This document shows positions 9,342 to 17,782 of a stretch of 64,000 nucleotides of DNA, in pieces. The position numbers and the translations under genes are program-made. Under the pieces are notes generated by a model. It saw only the letters and a program-made list of their open reading frames with translations. It ran no database searches and was not told the DNA's origin. Numbering within the stretch: the first letter of the stretch is position 1; every line of letters begins with the position of its first letter. Source of the DNA: Empedobacter tilapiae (GTDB lineage Bacteria > Bacteroidota > Bacteroidia > Flavobacteriales > Weeksellaceae); NCBI RefSeq assembly GCF_004785645.1, contig NZ_SRPE01000009.1, positions 1 to 64,000 on the forward strand, written 5' to 3'.

Positions 9342-9397
9342 GCGTGCAAAAGTATATATAAAATGTATATATATACTATAACAGTAAAATAAACATT

Positions 9398-10732
9398 TTA
9401 TTTAATGAATATCATTGGATTAGATATCATTCTATTTTTTTTTGCACCTTTTATTTCTGGTAAAACTGTAGCTGTATTATTGCTTAAATCTGGATCGAAC
9501 TTGCTTGATTTTATAATCGCTGTATTTTTATATTCTCCAGAAGGTAATACTTTTGCTTTTACAATAAGTTCTGGCTCATCTACAGCTACTTTTAGTGTTC
9601 CTATTGTCCATTTACCATTTATATAATTTCCAAAATTTGGTGTTATAGTATGAGAAATATACTCATAACCAGAAGGAAGAATATCTTCTACAACTGCATC
9701 TGTATTGATATAAGGTCCAAGGTTTTTTGATTTAATTTTAAATTCAATCAAATCTCCAGGAATGTATGCTTTATCTTCTACTAAATTTTTCTCAACTGCT
9801 AGATCACTTCCATCAACACCTTGAAGTTTTTCAATAATAACTCCAGATTCCATTGTTGTATCAGAAACATCTGCTATAGCCATTTTAAAAGTATATTTTT
9901 CACCTGGAATTAAATTCTTTAAATCATACGTTATTAATTTTGTTAATCCATTCCATTCTATATAAATATCTCGTTTATAATTTTTTAAATCTGCATCATT
10001 TATATTTGCCATTAACATATTTGGATAACTATTACTATAAATTTTAGTTGTATGTCCATTGTTAATATATAAATCATTTTGCGACAAATCTGTTGGTTTT
10101 AAAGGAGAACTCCAAGCTCCTGAATTTCCTCCGTATTTACCATAATTAATATTATTAATTGTAATTGGTTTATTATTAGAAGGTAATCTTGCCATATTTT
10201 TAGTCCCTGAAATACCAGGTCCTTTTACAAAAAAACCAAAAACATCATTATATTGTCCTCCAACATAATCAGGGTATTCTTCTGAACCAAATTGAAAAGC
10301 AACTCTCAATGCTGTTAACCCTGGATCCAAAACAACATCAAATTCTAAAACAAACGTATTATAAATAGCTTGGTTGTCAATATTAGTTAAGTCACTATCA
10401 TTATACCAGCCTGTATTTGGACTTGATTTACTTGGAGATAAATTACGGCTTAATACGTCTTCTTTTGCATTTCCAGTAGAGATTACTAACCCTTTATCAA
10501 TTTCAAAATTAGCATTATAACCATTTTCAAATGTTAATACTTGTTTATCAATATTACCACTTAACAATCTTGGATTAGATAATTTTACACCTTTTGCTTG
10601 AATATGATTTAATATTTGATCTAATGTAGGTTTCTCTTTAACAATATTCACTGGAGTTACTTGAGCAAAAGAAAAGCTATTCAAAAATAGAGCAACTATA
10701 AGTGTTAAATATAAAAAAAATCTCATTTTCAA
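9398..10732 (-). CDS. Secreted choice-of-anchor L / DUF11 protein
   Basis: 444 residues with a signal peptide (about 1-23, ending FSFAQ). The region from about 25 to 300 matches the choice-of-anchor L domain: LVISTGNA, LEFDVVLDPGLTALRVAFQFGSEEYPDY and DVFGFFVKGPG are its hallmark strings. A DUF11-type repeat follows (about 310-425, DLAVEKNLVEDKAYIPGD to DPDLSNNTATV). Relatives in Flavobacteriia are usually large type IX cargo proteins with a C-terminal sorting domain. This one stops soon after DUF11 with KKNRMISNPMIFIK and has no sorting domain I can recognise. Its start codon directly abuts the stop of the preceding gene, so the two are co-translated. Role unknown; probably surface or periplasmic. 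Confidence 0.82.
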   Translation of the reverse strand: MKMRFFLYLTLIVALFLNSFSFAQVTPVNIVKEKPTLDQILNHIQAKGVKLSNPRLLSGNIDKQVLTFENGYNANFEIDKGLVISTGNAKEDVLSRNLSPSKSSPNTGWYNDSDLTNIDNQAIYNTFVLEFDVVLDPGLTALRVAFQFGSEEYPDYVGGQYNDVFGFFVKGPGISGTKNMARLPSNNKPITINNINYGKYGGNSGAWSSPLKPTDLSQNDLYINNGHTTKIYSNSYPNMLMANINDADLKNYKRDIYIEWNGLTKLITYDLKNLIPGEKYTFKMAIADVSDTTMESGVIIEKLQGVDGSDLAVEKNLVEDKAYIPGDLIEFKIKSKNLGPYINTDAVVEDILPSGYEYISHTITPNFGNYINGKWTIGTLKVAVDEPELIVKAKVLPSGEYKNTAIIKSSKFDPDLSNNTATVLPEIKGAKKNRMISNPMIFIK

Positions 10733-11302
10733 CTATTTAACTACGAAAACTACATTCATAAAAGAAACATCTGTAGGACTACCTTTTACAGAATATTTCA
10801 TTACACCATCCTCACTAATTGTTATATTATCAATGACACTATTATCATAATATGTAATGTAATAATACAATTTTTTAGAATCTGAATAATATGGAATAGA
10901 TGGTTTAGCATTTATACTTTTTACCATCGGGTTTTCAAACTGATTTTTATAAACATTAAATAAATCAATTTGTTTTTGGCTTCCAATAATATTTGTATCA
11001 ACAATCATAGAAGGCATATAAAAAGAACGAACAGAAGTTCCTAAACAAACCCATTCTGGTGTTGTTTCATTTCCTATGTTTTGACTTATACAATTATTCT
11101 CTTTATCAAAAATTAACAAACCATTGGCTGGTTTATTGATTAAACTTCGCTCTTGAATAGTTAATCTTGGTATTAAAACTCCTTTATCATTTGCTGATAC
11201 ATCTAGTAAAGAACTTGAATGTGGATTTTCAATATTAATTCCTACTTGTGCAAGACTTAAAATACTAGTAAAAGTTAATGCTAATGTAATTCTCTTTTTC
11301 AT
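10733..11302 (-). CDS. Small secreted protein of unknown function
   Basis: 189 residues with a signal peptide ending ILSLAQ. The mature start VGINIENPHSSSLLDVSANDKG, continuing into LIPRLTIQERSLI and NGLLIFDKENNC, is a motif seen at the N-terminus of many Bacteroidota secreted proteins and tail-fibre-like repeats. The remainder (residues about 100-189) is not recognisable. Its stop is immediately followed by the ATG of the choice-of-anchor L gene (no gap), so both act in the same transcript and perhaps on the same surface structure. The leader is about 90 nt and contains an inverted repeat. Confidence 0.75.
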   Translation of the reverse strand: MKKRITLALTFTSILSLAQVGINIENPHSSSLLDVSANDKGVLIPRLTIQERSLINKPANGLLIFDKENNCISQNIGNETTPEWVCLGTSVRSFYMPSMIVDTNIIGSQKQIDLFNVYKNQFENPMVKSINAKPSIPYYSDSKKLYYYITYYDNSVIDNITISEDGVMKYSVKGSPTDVSFMNVVFVVK

Positions 11303-11321
11303 ATTTTTTTTAAAATAAAAA

Positions 11322-11358
11322 ATAAAAGCTCTGATTAAAATATCACCAAAGCTTTTAT
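11322..11358 (-). promoter_or_regulatory. Leader hairpin before the secreted-protein operon
   Basis: A 9-bp inverted repeat (ATAAAAGCT / AGCTTTTAT) with a 19-base loop, 20 bases before the start codon and inside the predicted 5' leader. It could fold in the mRNA; no known riboswitch class is recognisable. Confidence 0.35.
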
Positions 11359-11398
11359 CATTAAAATGCTATAGATTTAAGCTAGTTAAAACTCTGAG

Positions 11399-11428
11399 CA
11401 AAATTATTTAGACAAAATATATAAACAA
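11399..11428 (-). promoter_or_regulatory. Promoter of the secreted-protein operon
   Basis: On the minus strand TTG (11428-11426), a 19-base spacer, then TAATTTTG (11406-11399). This is the full Bacteroidota sigma pattern TTG-N19-TAnnTTTG. Transcription should start near 11392, leaving a leader of about 90 nt. The remaining stretch 11429-11623 shows nothing else. Confidence 0.6.
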
Positions 11429-11623
11429 CATTTATCCTATATCACATAAATAACAAAAAAGATATATTATTATTAATCAATACTCAAGTCTTTGTAAAAA
11501 CAGAATAAATAAAACATAAAACATGATTGAGATAATTTTGTAGTATGTTTTTACTTTATATAAAATTCAATTTTAGTATTGTATATGATTGCTGAATAAA
11601 AAAATTAATTTACTTTTCGAAAA

Positions 11624-11657
11624 AAAATCAGATTCAAACATTTTTGAATCTGATTTT
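11624..11657 (-). terminator. Terminator of the murB operon
   Basis: A perfect 15-bp stem (starting AAAATCAGATTCAAA) with a 4-base loop (CATT on the plus strand). The minus strand continues into a T run. It lies 26 bases beyond the murB stop. Confidence 0.9.
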
Positions 11658-11682
11658 CATAATTAAAAAACAATAGTTTATT

Positions 11683-12702
11683 CTACTGTATAATATTGAC
11701 TTCTCTAACCAATGTTACGCCATATTTGACTTTCACATCTTCTATAATTTTTTCAGATAAATCATAAATTTCACGTCCAGTTGCATTTCCATAATTCACT
11801 AAAACTAAAGCTTGTTTATCATGAACTCCTGCATCACCAAAACGTTTTCCTTTCCAACCTGCATGTTCTATTAACCAACCTGCGGCTAACTTAACACCTG
11901 AATCAGTTTTGTAATGAGAAATTTCTGGATGAAGTTTTTCTATTTCAGCAAATTCTTCATTCGAGATGACAGGATTTTTAAAGAAACTTCCTGAATTTCC
12001 AATCTGCGAAGGATCTGGTAATTTACTTTGACGAATTTTGATTACAGCTGCACTAATCTCTTGAATTGTTGGATCAAAAATTTGCTCCTTTTCTAATTCA
12101 GATTTTATTGCACCATAGTCCACATGAAGTTTGTGATTTTTCTTCGTCAATTTAAACGTAACCGCAACCAAAACATATTGTCCTCTCAACTCATTTTTGA
12201 AAACAGATTCGCGATAACCAAAATGACATTCTTCATTTGTAAAAGTACGCTCATCTCCTGTCTCCAAAACTAATGTTTGAACTTCTTCGATATAATCCTT
12301 GACTTCAACGCCATACGCACCAATATTTTGCATCGGCGCAGTACCAACATTTCCAGGAATCAATGAAAGATTTTCTAATCCACCAAAATCATTTTGCAGT
12401 GTCCATTCAACAAAATTGTGCCAATTCTCGCTTCCTTGAGCTTTTACATATACAAAATCATCATCTTCATTGATAATTTCGATTCCTTTCAAATTTAATT
12501 TTAACACAATTCCTGGAAAATCGTCTACAAAAAGCATATTACTTCCTCCACCAATAAATAAGATCGGTAAATCTTTTTGACGACGAAAAACCAAAACTTT
12601 TCGTAAATCTTGGATAGTAGCAACATCTGCAAAATATTTTGCCTTTGCCTCTATTCCAAATGTGTTATATAATTTTAATGAATAATTTTCGATGATTTCC
12701 AT
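11683..12702 (-). CDS. murB: UDP-N-acetylmuramate dehydrogenase MurB
   Basis: 339 residues, the length of the E. coli-type (type I) enzyme. MurB reduces UDP-GlcNAc-enolpyruvate to UDP-MurNAc with FAD and NADPH in the cytoplasm, an early step of peptidoglycan synthesis. Visible landmarks: PILFIGGGSNMLFVDDF (FAD pyrophosphate loop), LIPGNVGTAPMQNIGAYGVE, the GYRESVFK strand with a substrate-contacting Arg, and GNSGSFFKNP carrying the catalytic Ser. The type-I C-terminal domain includes AGWLIEHAGWKG and DKQALVLVN. It is 13 bases downstream of an aminotransferase gene and ends at a strong terminator, so the two form an operon. Confidence 0.96.
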   Translation of the reverse strand: MEIIENYSLKLYNTFGIEAKAKYFADVATIQDLRKVLVFRRQKDLPILFIGGGSNMLFVDDFPGIVLKLNLKGIEIINEDDDFVYVKAQGSENWHNFVEWTLQNDFGGLENLSLIPGNVGTAPMQNIGAYGVEVKDYIEEVQTLVLETGDERTFTNEECHFGYRESVFKNELRGQYVLVAVTFKLTKKNHKLHVDYGAIKSELEKEQIFDPTIQEISAAVIKIRQSKLPDPSQIGNSGSFFKNPVISNEEFAEIEKLHPEISHYKTDSGVKLAAGWLIEHAGWKGKRFGDAGVHDKQALVLVNYGNATGREIYDLSEKIIEDVKVKYGVTLVREVNIIQ

Positions 12703-12715
12703 CTTCGTATTTTTC

Positions 12716-13918
12716 TTAAGATCTAATTGTTCCTGGATATTGTTCTAAAGCTTCTTTCAAAATTTCGACAGAACGAACCAAATCTTCTTCTTTCAAAACA
12801 TAAGCCAAACGAACTTCTTGAATTCCTGAATTTGGAGTTGAATAAAATCCTGCTCCTGGCGCCAACATTACTGTTTCTCCGTTTGACGAGAAAGATTCTA
12901 ATAACCAAATAGCAAATTTCTCTGCGCTATCAACTGGTAACTGAATCATACAATAGAAAGCTCCTTTTGGATTTGGACAAACCACACCCGGAATTTGCTG
13001 TAAACCTGCAACTAATGTATTGCGACGTTTTAAATATTCTGTACGACAATCTTCGAAATAAGTTCCAACATTTCTGTGGGCTAAAGTTGCAATGTATTGA
13101 GAAATTTCAACAGGACTTAAACGCGCTTGTGCATATAACATTGCAGCTTTTAAGAATTTCTCGTTACGAGTAATCAAAGCTCCAGAACGCGCTCCACATA
13201 AAGAAAAACGTTTCGATTCTGAATCAATTACAATTGCATTATCTTTCAGTTCTGGGAAACTTAAAACAGATGTAAATTCTTCTTCAGTATATAAATATTC
13301 TGCATAAACCTCATCCGCAATTAAATAGATATCATGCTCTAAAACTAAATCTTTCAATTGATTTAACTCTTCTTTAGAATAAACATATCCAGTTGGATTT
13401 CCAGGATTACAAATTAAAATTGCACGTGTTTTATCCGTAATTTTTTTCGCAAATTCTTCTATTGCAGGTAAAGCAAAATTATTTTCTATTGAAGATGGAA
13501 CAGGAACAATATTTACATCATTTTCACATGTAAATCCATTGTAATTTGCATAAAAAGGTTCTGGAATAATGATTTCGTCACCTGGATTTCCAATAATTCC
13601 GAAAATAAATAATAAAGCTTCTGAACCTCCTAAAGTTGCAATAAAATTTTCTGGCGTTAAATCAATTCCACGATTTGTAAAATAATCTGCCAATGCCTGG
13701 CGATATTCCAACGTTCCTTCTGAGTGCGTATAAGAAATAATGTTTGAAGGGAAATTTTTCAATCCTTCTAAAACAGCTTTTGGCGACTCAATATCTGGTT
13801 GACCAATATTTAAATGATATACTTTAGTTCCTCTTTTTTTCGCTGCATCTGCGTAAGGCACCAACTTTCTAATTGGAGAAGCTGGCATATTTTGGGATTT
13901 TTCAGATAATATTAACAT
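12716..13918 (-). CDS. PLP-dependent aminotransferase (class I/II fold)
   Basis: 400 residues. It is a fold-type I aminotransferase of the aspartate/aromatic group, transferring amino groups between amino acids and 2-oxo acids. Landmarks: YHLNIGQPDIESP near the N-terminus, GGSEALLFIFGII (PLP phosphate region), LICNPGNPTGYVYS, the DEVYAEY strand with the PLP-ring Asp, the Schiff-base Lys in DSESKRFSLCGARSG, and a C-terminal substrate Arg in EVRLAYVL. Exact substrate is not determinable; Flavobacteriia annotate relatives as aspartate aminotransferases. First gene of a two-gene operon with murB, divergent from the YtxH gene with 100 bases between. Confidence 0.92.
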   Translation of the reverse strand: MLILSEKSQNMPASPIRKLVPYADAAKKRGTKVYHLNIGQPDIESPKAVLEGLKNFPSNIISYTHSEGTLEYRQALADYFTNRGIDLTPENFIATLGGSEALLFIFGIIGNPGDEIIIPEPFYANYNGFTCENDVNIVPVPSSIENNFALPAIEEFAKKITDKTRAILICNPGNPTGYVYSKEELNQLKDLVLEHDIYLIADEVYAEYLYTEEEFTSVLSFPELKDNAIVIDSESKRFSLCGARSGALITRNEKFLKAAMLYAQARLSPVEISQYIATLAHRNVGTYFEDCRTEYLKRRNTLVAGLQQIPGVVCPNPKGAFYCMIQLPVDSAEKFAIWLLESFSSNGETVMLAPGAGFYSTPNSGIQEVRLAYVLKEEDLVRSVEILKEALEQYPGTIRS

Positions 13919-14018
13919 TTATTGTAATTTTTTAAATTTGATTTGAATTCTTTGGTATTGTTTTTGTAATTTTAAAGTGTAAATATAAAAAACGTTTAAT
14001 CTCAAAAAAAACTTTATT

Positions 14019-14378
14019 ATGAGTAAATTAAATAATGCAACTAAATTATTGGCAGGTTTAGCAATCGGAACAGCAATCGGAGCAGTAGTAGGTTTATTAT
14101 ATGCACCAGAATCAGGAAAAGACACGCGTAAAAAATTAAAAAAAGAAGCTGACAAATACAAAAAAGAGTTAGATAAATATGCGAACGATTTTTCTGATAA
14201 AGCAAAAAAAACTAAAAAAGAATTAGAAGCTAAATTAGAAGAAGTTAAAGCTAAATTAGCTGAACAAAAAGATGAATTTGTAGCAAAAGCAAAAGAAGCT
14301 GGAAAAGATTTAAAATCTAAAGCAAACCAAACTAAAGAAGATTTAAAAGACGAATTTCAAGAAAACGTAGGAGTTTAA
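14019..14378 (+). CDS. YtxH-domain protein
   Basis: 119 residues. It has one N-terminal Gly/Ala-rich transmembrane segment (LLAGLAIGTAIGAVVGLLYAP), directly followed by the YtxH signature region ESGKDTRKKLKK, then a long Lys/Glu/Ala-rich coiled coil to the C-terminus. YtxH proteins are small envelope-associated proteins often induced in stress or stationary phase; molecular function unknown. It is first of three collinear small genes (the next starts 63 bases on) ending in a shared terminator. An extended charged helix anchored by one membrane span fits a spacer or scaffold role, which is inference. Confidence 0.88.
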   Translation: MSKLNNATKLLAGLAIGTAIGAVVGLLYAPESGKDTRKKLKKEADKYKKELDKYANDFSDKAKKTKKELEAKLEEVKAKLAEQKDEFVAKAKEAGKDLKSKANQTKEDLKDEFQENVGV

Positions 14379-14414
14379 TTTCTTCAAAACACAATATTCC
14401 TTAAAATTTATAAT

Positions 14415-14422
14415 TAACTTTG
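14415..14422 (+). promoter_or_regulatory. Candidate -7 box before the holin-family gene
   Basis: TAACTTTG is an exact TAnnTTTG element 19 bases before the ATG. No TTG sits at the expected -33 position, so this is a partial match; the gene could also be read through from the YtxH gene. Confidence 0.4.
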
Positions 14423-14441
14423 TCTGAAATAAATCATTTTT

Positions 14442-14792
14442 ATGTTTAATGAACTAAAAGTTTATATTAATAATAGAATAACCTTAGCTAAATACGATCT
14501 TGTAGATTCACTGAGTAATATGTTAGCGAGTGGAATTTATGTATTAATTATTGCCGTATTTTCATTATTTCTATTATTATTAGGAAGTTTAGCATTAGGA
14601 TTTATTTTAGGAGGTTATTTTAATGATACAGGATTAGGGTTTCTTACAGTTACTGGAATTTATTTCTTGGTAATGGTTCTTTGTATATTATTTAGAAAGA
14701 AGTTAAAATTACTTCTTGTAAATCTAACAATAGAAAATGCTATGGAAGCTATGTCTAACCATGATGATGACGAAGACGACGATGAAGAATAA
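14442..14792 (+). CDS. Putative phage-holin-family (Actinobacteria holin-X-like) membrane protein
   Basis: 116 residues with an amphipathic N-terminus (MFNELKVYINNRITLAKYDLVD), two transmembrane helices (about 30-52 and 65-85), and a very acidic tail of nearly continuous Asp/Glu (DDDEDDDEE). This build matches the family annotated as phage holin (PF07332 type) in bacterial chromosomes. There it usually sits beside a YtxH gene and is not phage-derived. Function unknown; most likely an envelope-stress membrane protein. It lies between the YtxH gene and a third small membrane gene. Confidence 0.8.
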   Translation: MFNELKVYINNRITLAKYDLVDSLSNMLASGIYVLIIAVFSLFLLLLGSLALGFILGGYFNDTGLGFLTVTGIYFLVMVLCILFRKKLKLLLVNLTIENAMEAMSNHDDDEDDDEE

Positions 14793-14799
14793 AGAACAA

Positions 14800-15108
14800 A
14801 TGTCTGCAATAAAAAATTTAGACGATTTGCGAATGGCAAAACGTAAACTAAAACTACAAATGAAAGTTGCTGAAAATAAGCATGAAAATTCATTTGTAAA
14901 TAAAGCAGTTAATCTTGTAACAAACTTAAAATCTGATACAAGCTTCACTTCTTCTAAAGTTGAAAACGCGTTAAATTGGGTTGGAGATAAAGCCTCTAAT
15001 AAGTATCCAATGAAAGGAGTTACAAAAATTGTAATTTCTGGATTGATTATGATAGCAGTTCCAATTATTACCAGTAAAATTCAAGAATACATAGAAGAAA
15101 AACTATAA
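14800..15108 (+). CDS. Small membrane protein of the YtxH/holin cluster
   Basis: About 102 residues starting MSAIKNLDDLRMAKRKLKLQMK. An ATG 18 bases upstream (14782), overlapping the previous gene, is an alternative start. The N-terminal half is a charged helix. The C-terminal part has one hydrophobic helix (GLIMIAVPIITSKIQEYI) that could be a membrane anchor. I do not recognise a named family. Position 8 bases after the holin-family stop and before the terminator indicates the same transcript. Confidence 0.75.
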   Translation: MSAIKNLDDLRMAKRKLKLQMKVAENKHENSFVNKAVNLVTNLKSDTSFTSSKVENALNWVGDKASNKYPMKGVTKIVISGLIMIAVPIITSKIQEYIEEKL

Positions 15109-15119
15109 AAATACTAATG

Positions 15120-15145
15120 AAAAGCCTTACATAAGTAAGGCTTTT
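15120..15145 (+). terminator. Terminator of the YtxH cluster
   Basis: An 11-bp stem (AAAAGCCTTAC / GTAAGGCTTTT) with loop ATAA, followed by T-rich sequence. It lies between convergent genes and, being A-rich on its 5' side, could also act on the minus-strand efflux operon. Confidence 0.9.
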
Positions 15146-15166
15146 TTATTTTAACAAATTTTAAAC

Positions 15167-16729
15167 CTAGCGATGTAAAAGTCTATTTTTTACTGGTTGA
15201 TAAAGAATCACAATTAATGCTGCAACAATTCCTATTACAAATAATGTTCGGAAAATTTCAATATTACTAACCAACAAAGCTTGGTTATACGATTTCGCTT
15301 TCAATGCAGTAGCAGTTATACTTTCTGCTTCGTTTGGGAGATGATTTGCAATATTTTTATTGAACAAATTATTCCACTGTTGTTGGAAAATTGGATTCGT
15401 TTTATCTAAATTTTTTGTCATCAAAAATTGATGTTTAGTCGTTAAAAATAGTATCGCATTTTGCATAATCGAAAATCCAATTGTCGTAGTCCAAAAACGA
15501 ATTGCTGTTCCAATTTGTGCCGCACTACCCGTCATTGTTGGATGCACGGAACCTGTAATATACAATACCAAAGGTGTAAAAATAACACCTTGCGCAATTC
15601 CTTCTAACATCAGCGTTGGCGCTATTGCTTCGACTTTTGTATCTGGATAAAACAAGTAACTAAACCACAACATACTCATGGCTAAAAGTATAAATCCAAG
15701 AAAAAATATTTTTCTAAAATCGACTTTATTTTTAACCATAAAAAACGAAAACACAACACCGATAATAGAACCTGCTACATTAAAATATTGAATTTCTAAA
15801 ACATATTCCCATTGCCATTTCCAAACTGTTGACATGACTTGGTAAATATTACTCATTCCGGCACGTAAAACATAGAAAATAAAAAACATTAATATTCCTA
15901 AAACAACTCGTTCTGATTTGAAAATATCAAAATGAAACAAAGGTCGTTTTGCTGTTTTTTGGTGCAATAAAAATAAACCACTAAAAATAAGCGTCGATGC
16001 AAATGCTATGACAATAATTGGAGATTCGAACCAATAATATTTTTTTCCATAAATCAAGAAAAATGCACCAGAAATTAAAGAAATAATCATCAAGAAAATC
16101 CCTCCTAAATTTAATTGATACAATGGTTTTTTAGGAAACATTCTGTTATGATTAAAGAAAAACACATAAATGATTAATGCAACAACGTGAAAACTCATTA
16201 TCGTATACACCATCATATTGTGGTTATAGTTCTCTATCGCAAACTTAACAATAGAAGTCGTGAATTTATCACCTGTTAACATTACGCCGTACAAAAATGA
16301 ATAAGCAATCAATTTTGAATGTTCACTTTTAATATTCGACATAATGATTGGCAACAAAATACAACCTTCGAAAAGCGATAAAGGTCCTTGAATAAAACGC
16401 AGAATCAAAATCAATTCTGTATTTGTTGTCAATGTCATTCCAAACAATACCAAAATGTTAAGCATGGTCATTGTTAGTAAATAACTTCTGATATTGAAAA
16501 AGTGAAAAAATCGAACGTGAATAAATAAACCACAAACAATAGTGGCATACGCCATCGAAAAAAGGAACTGCAAATCGTCGACTTCCAAATCCAAAAATGA
16601 TGCTGTAAACGTACTATTCATGTTGAATATCGTCAAAATCATCAAGTGTGGAAATAGCGCAAGTATAAAAATTGGCACAACCAATTTTTGCGGAACCCAT
16701 TTATTGAATATTGAATTTTGTTGTGACAT
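15167..16729 (-). CDS. MFS drug efflux transporter (DHA2/EmrB-like)
   Basis: 520 residues with about 14 hydrophobic helices, the count expected of the 14-spanner DHA2 family of proton-coupled drug exporters. Landmarks are weak but present: LRFIQGPLSLFEGCILLPII resembles the motif after TM4, and the C-terminal half has SAAQIGTAIRFWTTTIGFS. It is preceded by an EmrA-type adaptor (4-base gap) and a TolC-type channel, so it should form a tripartite EmrAB-TolC-like pump. A large loop at residues 430-490 lies before the last helix, as in EmrB. Substrates unknown; hydrophobic toxicants are typical for the family. Confidence 0.88.
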   Translation of the reverse strand: MSQQNSIFNKWVPQKLVVPIFILALFPHLMILTIFNMNSTFTASFLDLEVDDLQFLFSMAYATIVCGLFIHVRFFHFFNIRSYLLTMTMLNILVLFGMTLTTNTELILILRFIQGPLSLFEGCILLPIIMSNIKSEHSKLIAYSFLYGVMLTGDKFTTSIVKFAIENYNHNMMVYTIMSFHVVALIIYVFFFNHNRMFPKKPLYQLNLGGIFLMIISLISGAFFLIYGKKYYWFESPIIVIAFASTLIFSGLFLLHQKTAKRPLFHFDIFKSERVVLGILMFFIFYVLRAGMSNIYQVMSTVWKWQWEYVLEIQYFNVAGSIIGVVFSFFMVKNKVDFRKIFFLGFILLAMSMLWFSYLFYPDTKVEAIAPTLMLEGIAQGVIFTPLVLYITGSVHPTMTGSAAQIGTAIRFWTTTIGFSIMQNAILFLTTKHQFLMTKNLDKTNPIFQQQWNNLFNKNIANHLPNEAESITATALKAKSYNQALLVSNIEIFRTLFVIGIVAALIVILYQPVKNRLLHR

Positions 16730-16733
16730 TTAT

Positions 16734-17780
16734 TTAATTTACTTTTTCTGCAGAAACATTTACATTCATTCCGGTACGCAATTTTTCGATATTTTTAGAC
16801 TCTTTCAGAATTATTTTCACAGGAAAACGTTGTTCAATTTTCACAAAATTCCCTGTTGCATTATCAGGTTTTATCAAAGCAAACTCAGACCCCGAAGCTG
16901 GCGAAAGTGATTCAATTTTTCCTTCAAACTCAATATTTTTATAGGCATCAGCTTTTATAATAACTGGCTGATCCAAATCGATTTCTCCAATTTGCGTTTC
17001 TTTAAAATTCGCAACAATCCATTTCTCTTTCGAAACCACTTGCACCAAGGCTTGTCCTTCTTTTATTAACTGACCTTCTTGTATATTTTTTGTTCCAATC
17101 CAACCATCGTAAGGTGCTACAACATAAGTATATGAGAGAGTAAGTTTGGCATCGTTCAATTGGGCTTTTCGTTGTAAAATTTGAGTTTTTGCAGGTGCAA
17201 CTTTTGTTTGTTCAGCAGACGCACTAACATTCACTGCATTACGTTGTTGTTCCAAAGCGCTCAAACTTGCTTTTGCTTGTTTATACTTTGCTTCAACTTC
17301 TTCAAATTGCTGTACGGTTGCTGCATCTTCTTGAACTAAATTTTTGAAACGATTATAATCTTTTTCCGTTCTCCAAACCTCTATTTTAGCAGCTTCTATA
17401 TTTGCATTAACAATATTAACATCACTCGATTTTGTATCTACTGCTTTTTCATACGTTAAAACAGATTGCGAAGTCGATTCTAAATTAGCTTCTGCAATAT
17501 CAATCTGATTCTGAAACTCTCTATTGTCAATCACAACAAGCGTATCACCTTTGTGTACAAATTGATTTTCTTCGAAATTTACTTTTTTGATAAAACCAGA
17601 AACTTTACTCGAAACTGGCGTAATATATTGTCGCACTTGCGCGTCATTTGTATTGACATGTGAACTCGAAAAGAAATAAAACCAAGCCACTGCAGAGATT
17701 CCTATGATAATAAAAATCCAAGCAATAGCCGAAAGTATTCTATTCATTCGTTTTTCTCCTTTTGTCTGTTGTTTTCCCAT
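16734..17780 (-). CDS. HlyD/EmrA-type membrane fusion protein
   Basis: 348 residues. It has a short cytoplasmic start (GKQQTKGEKRMNR), one transmembrane anchor (about 13-35, LSAIAWIFIIIGISAVAWFYFF), then the lipoyl half with VNTNDAQVRQYITPVSSKVSG, which is the EmrA signature. A long coiled-coil hairpin (about 90-200) follows, then the second lipoyl half with YTYVVAPYDGWIGTKNIQEGQ, and a C-terminal beta-barrel. It links the MFS pump to the TolC-type channel. It starts 2 bases after the upstream gene's stop and ends 4 bases before the pump start, so the operon is tightly coupled. Confidence 0.92.
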   Translation of the reverse strand: MGKQQTKGEKRMNRILSAIAWIFIIIGISAVAWFYFFSSSHVNTNDAQVRQYITPVSSKVSGFIKKVNFEENQFVHKGDTLVVIDNREFQNQIDIAEANLESTSQSVLTYEKAVDTKSSDVNIVNANIEAAKIEVWRTEKDYNRFKNLVQEDAATVQQFEEVEAKYKQAKASLSALEQQRNAVNVSASAEQTKVAPAKTQILQRKAQLNDAKLTLSYTYVVAPYDGWIGTKNIQEGQLIKEGQALVQVVSKEKWIVANFKETQIGEIDLDQPVIIKADAYKNIEFEGKIESLSPASGSEFALIKPDNATGNFVKIEQRFPVKIILKESKNIEKLRTGMNVNVSAEKVN

Positions 17781-17782
17781 TT

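Noticed and set aside
9343..9377. TATATA-rich near-palindrome
   Set aside because: Simple alternating A/T sequence gives inverted repeats by chance in such AT-rich DNA.
14442..14792. Phage origin for the holin-family gene
   Set aside because: Neighbours are YtxH and another small membrane gene, a normal chromosomal trio, with no lysin or phage genes.
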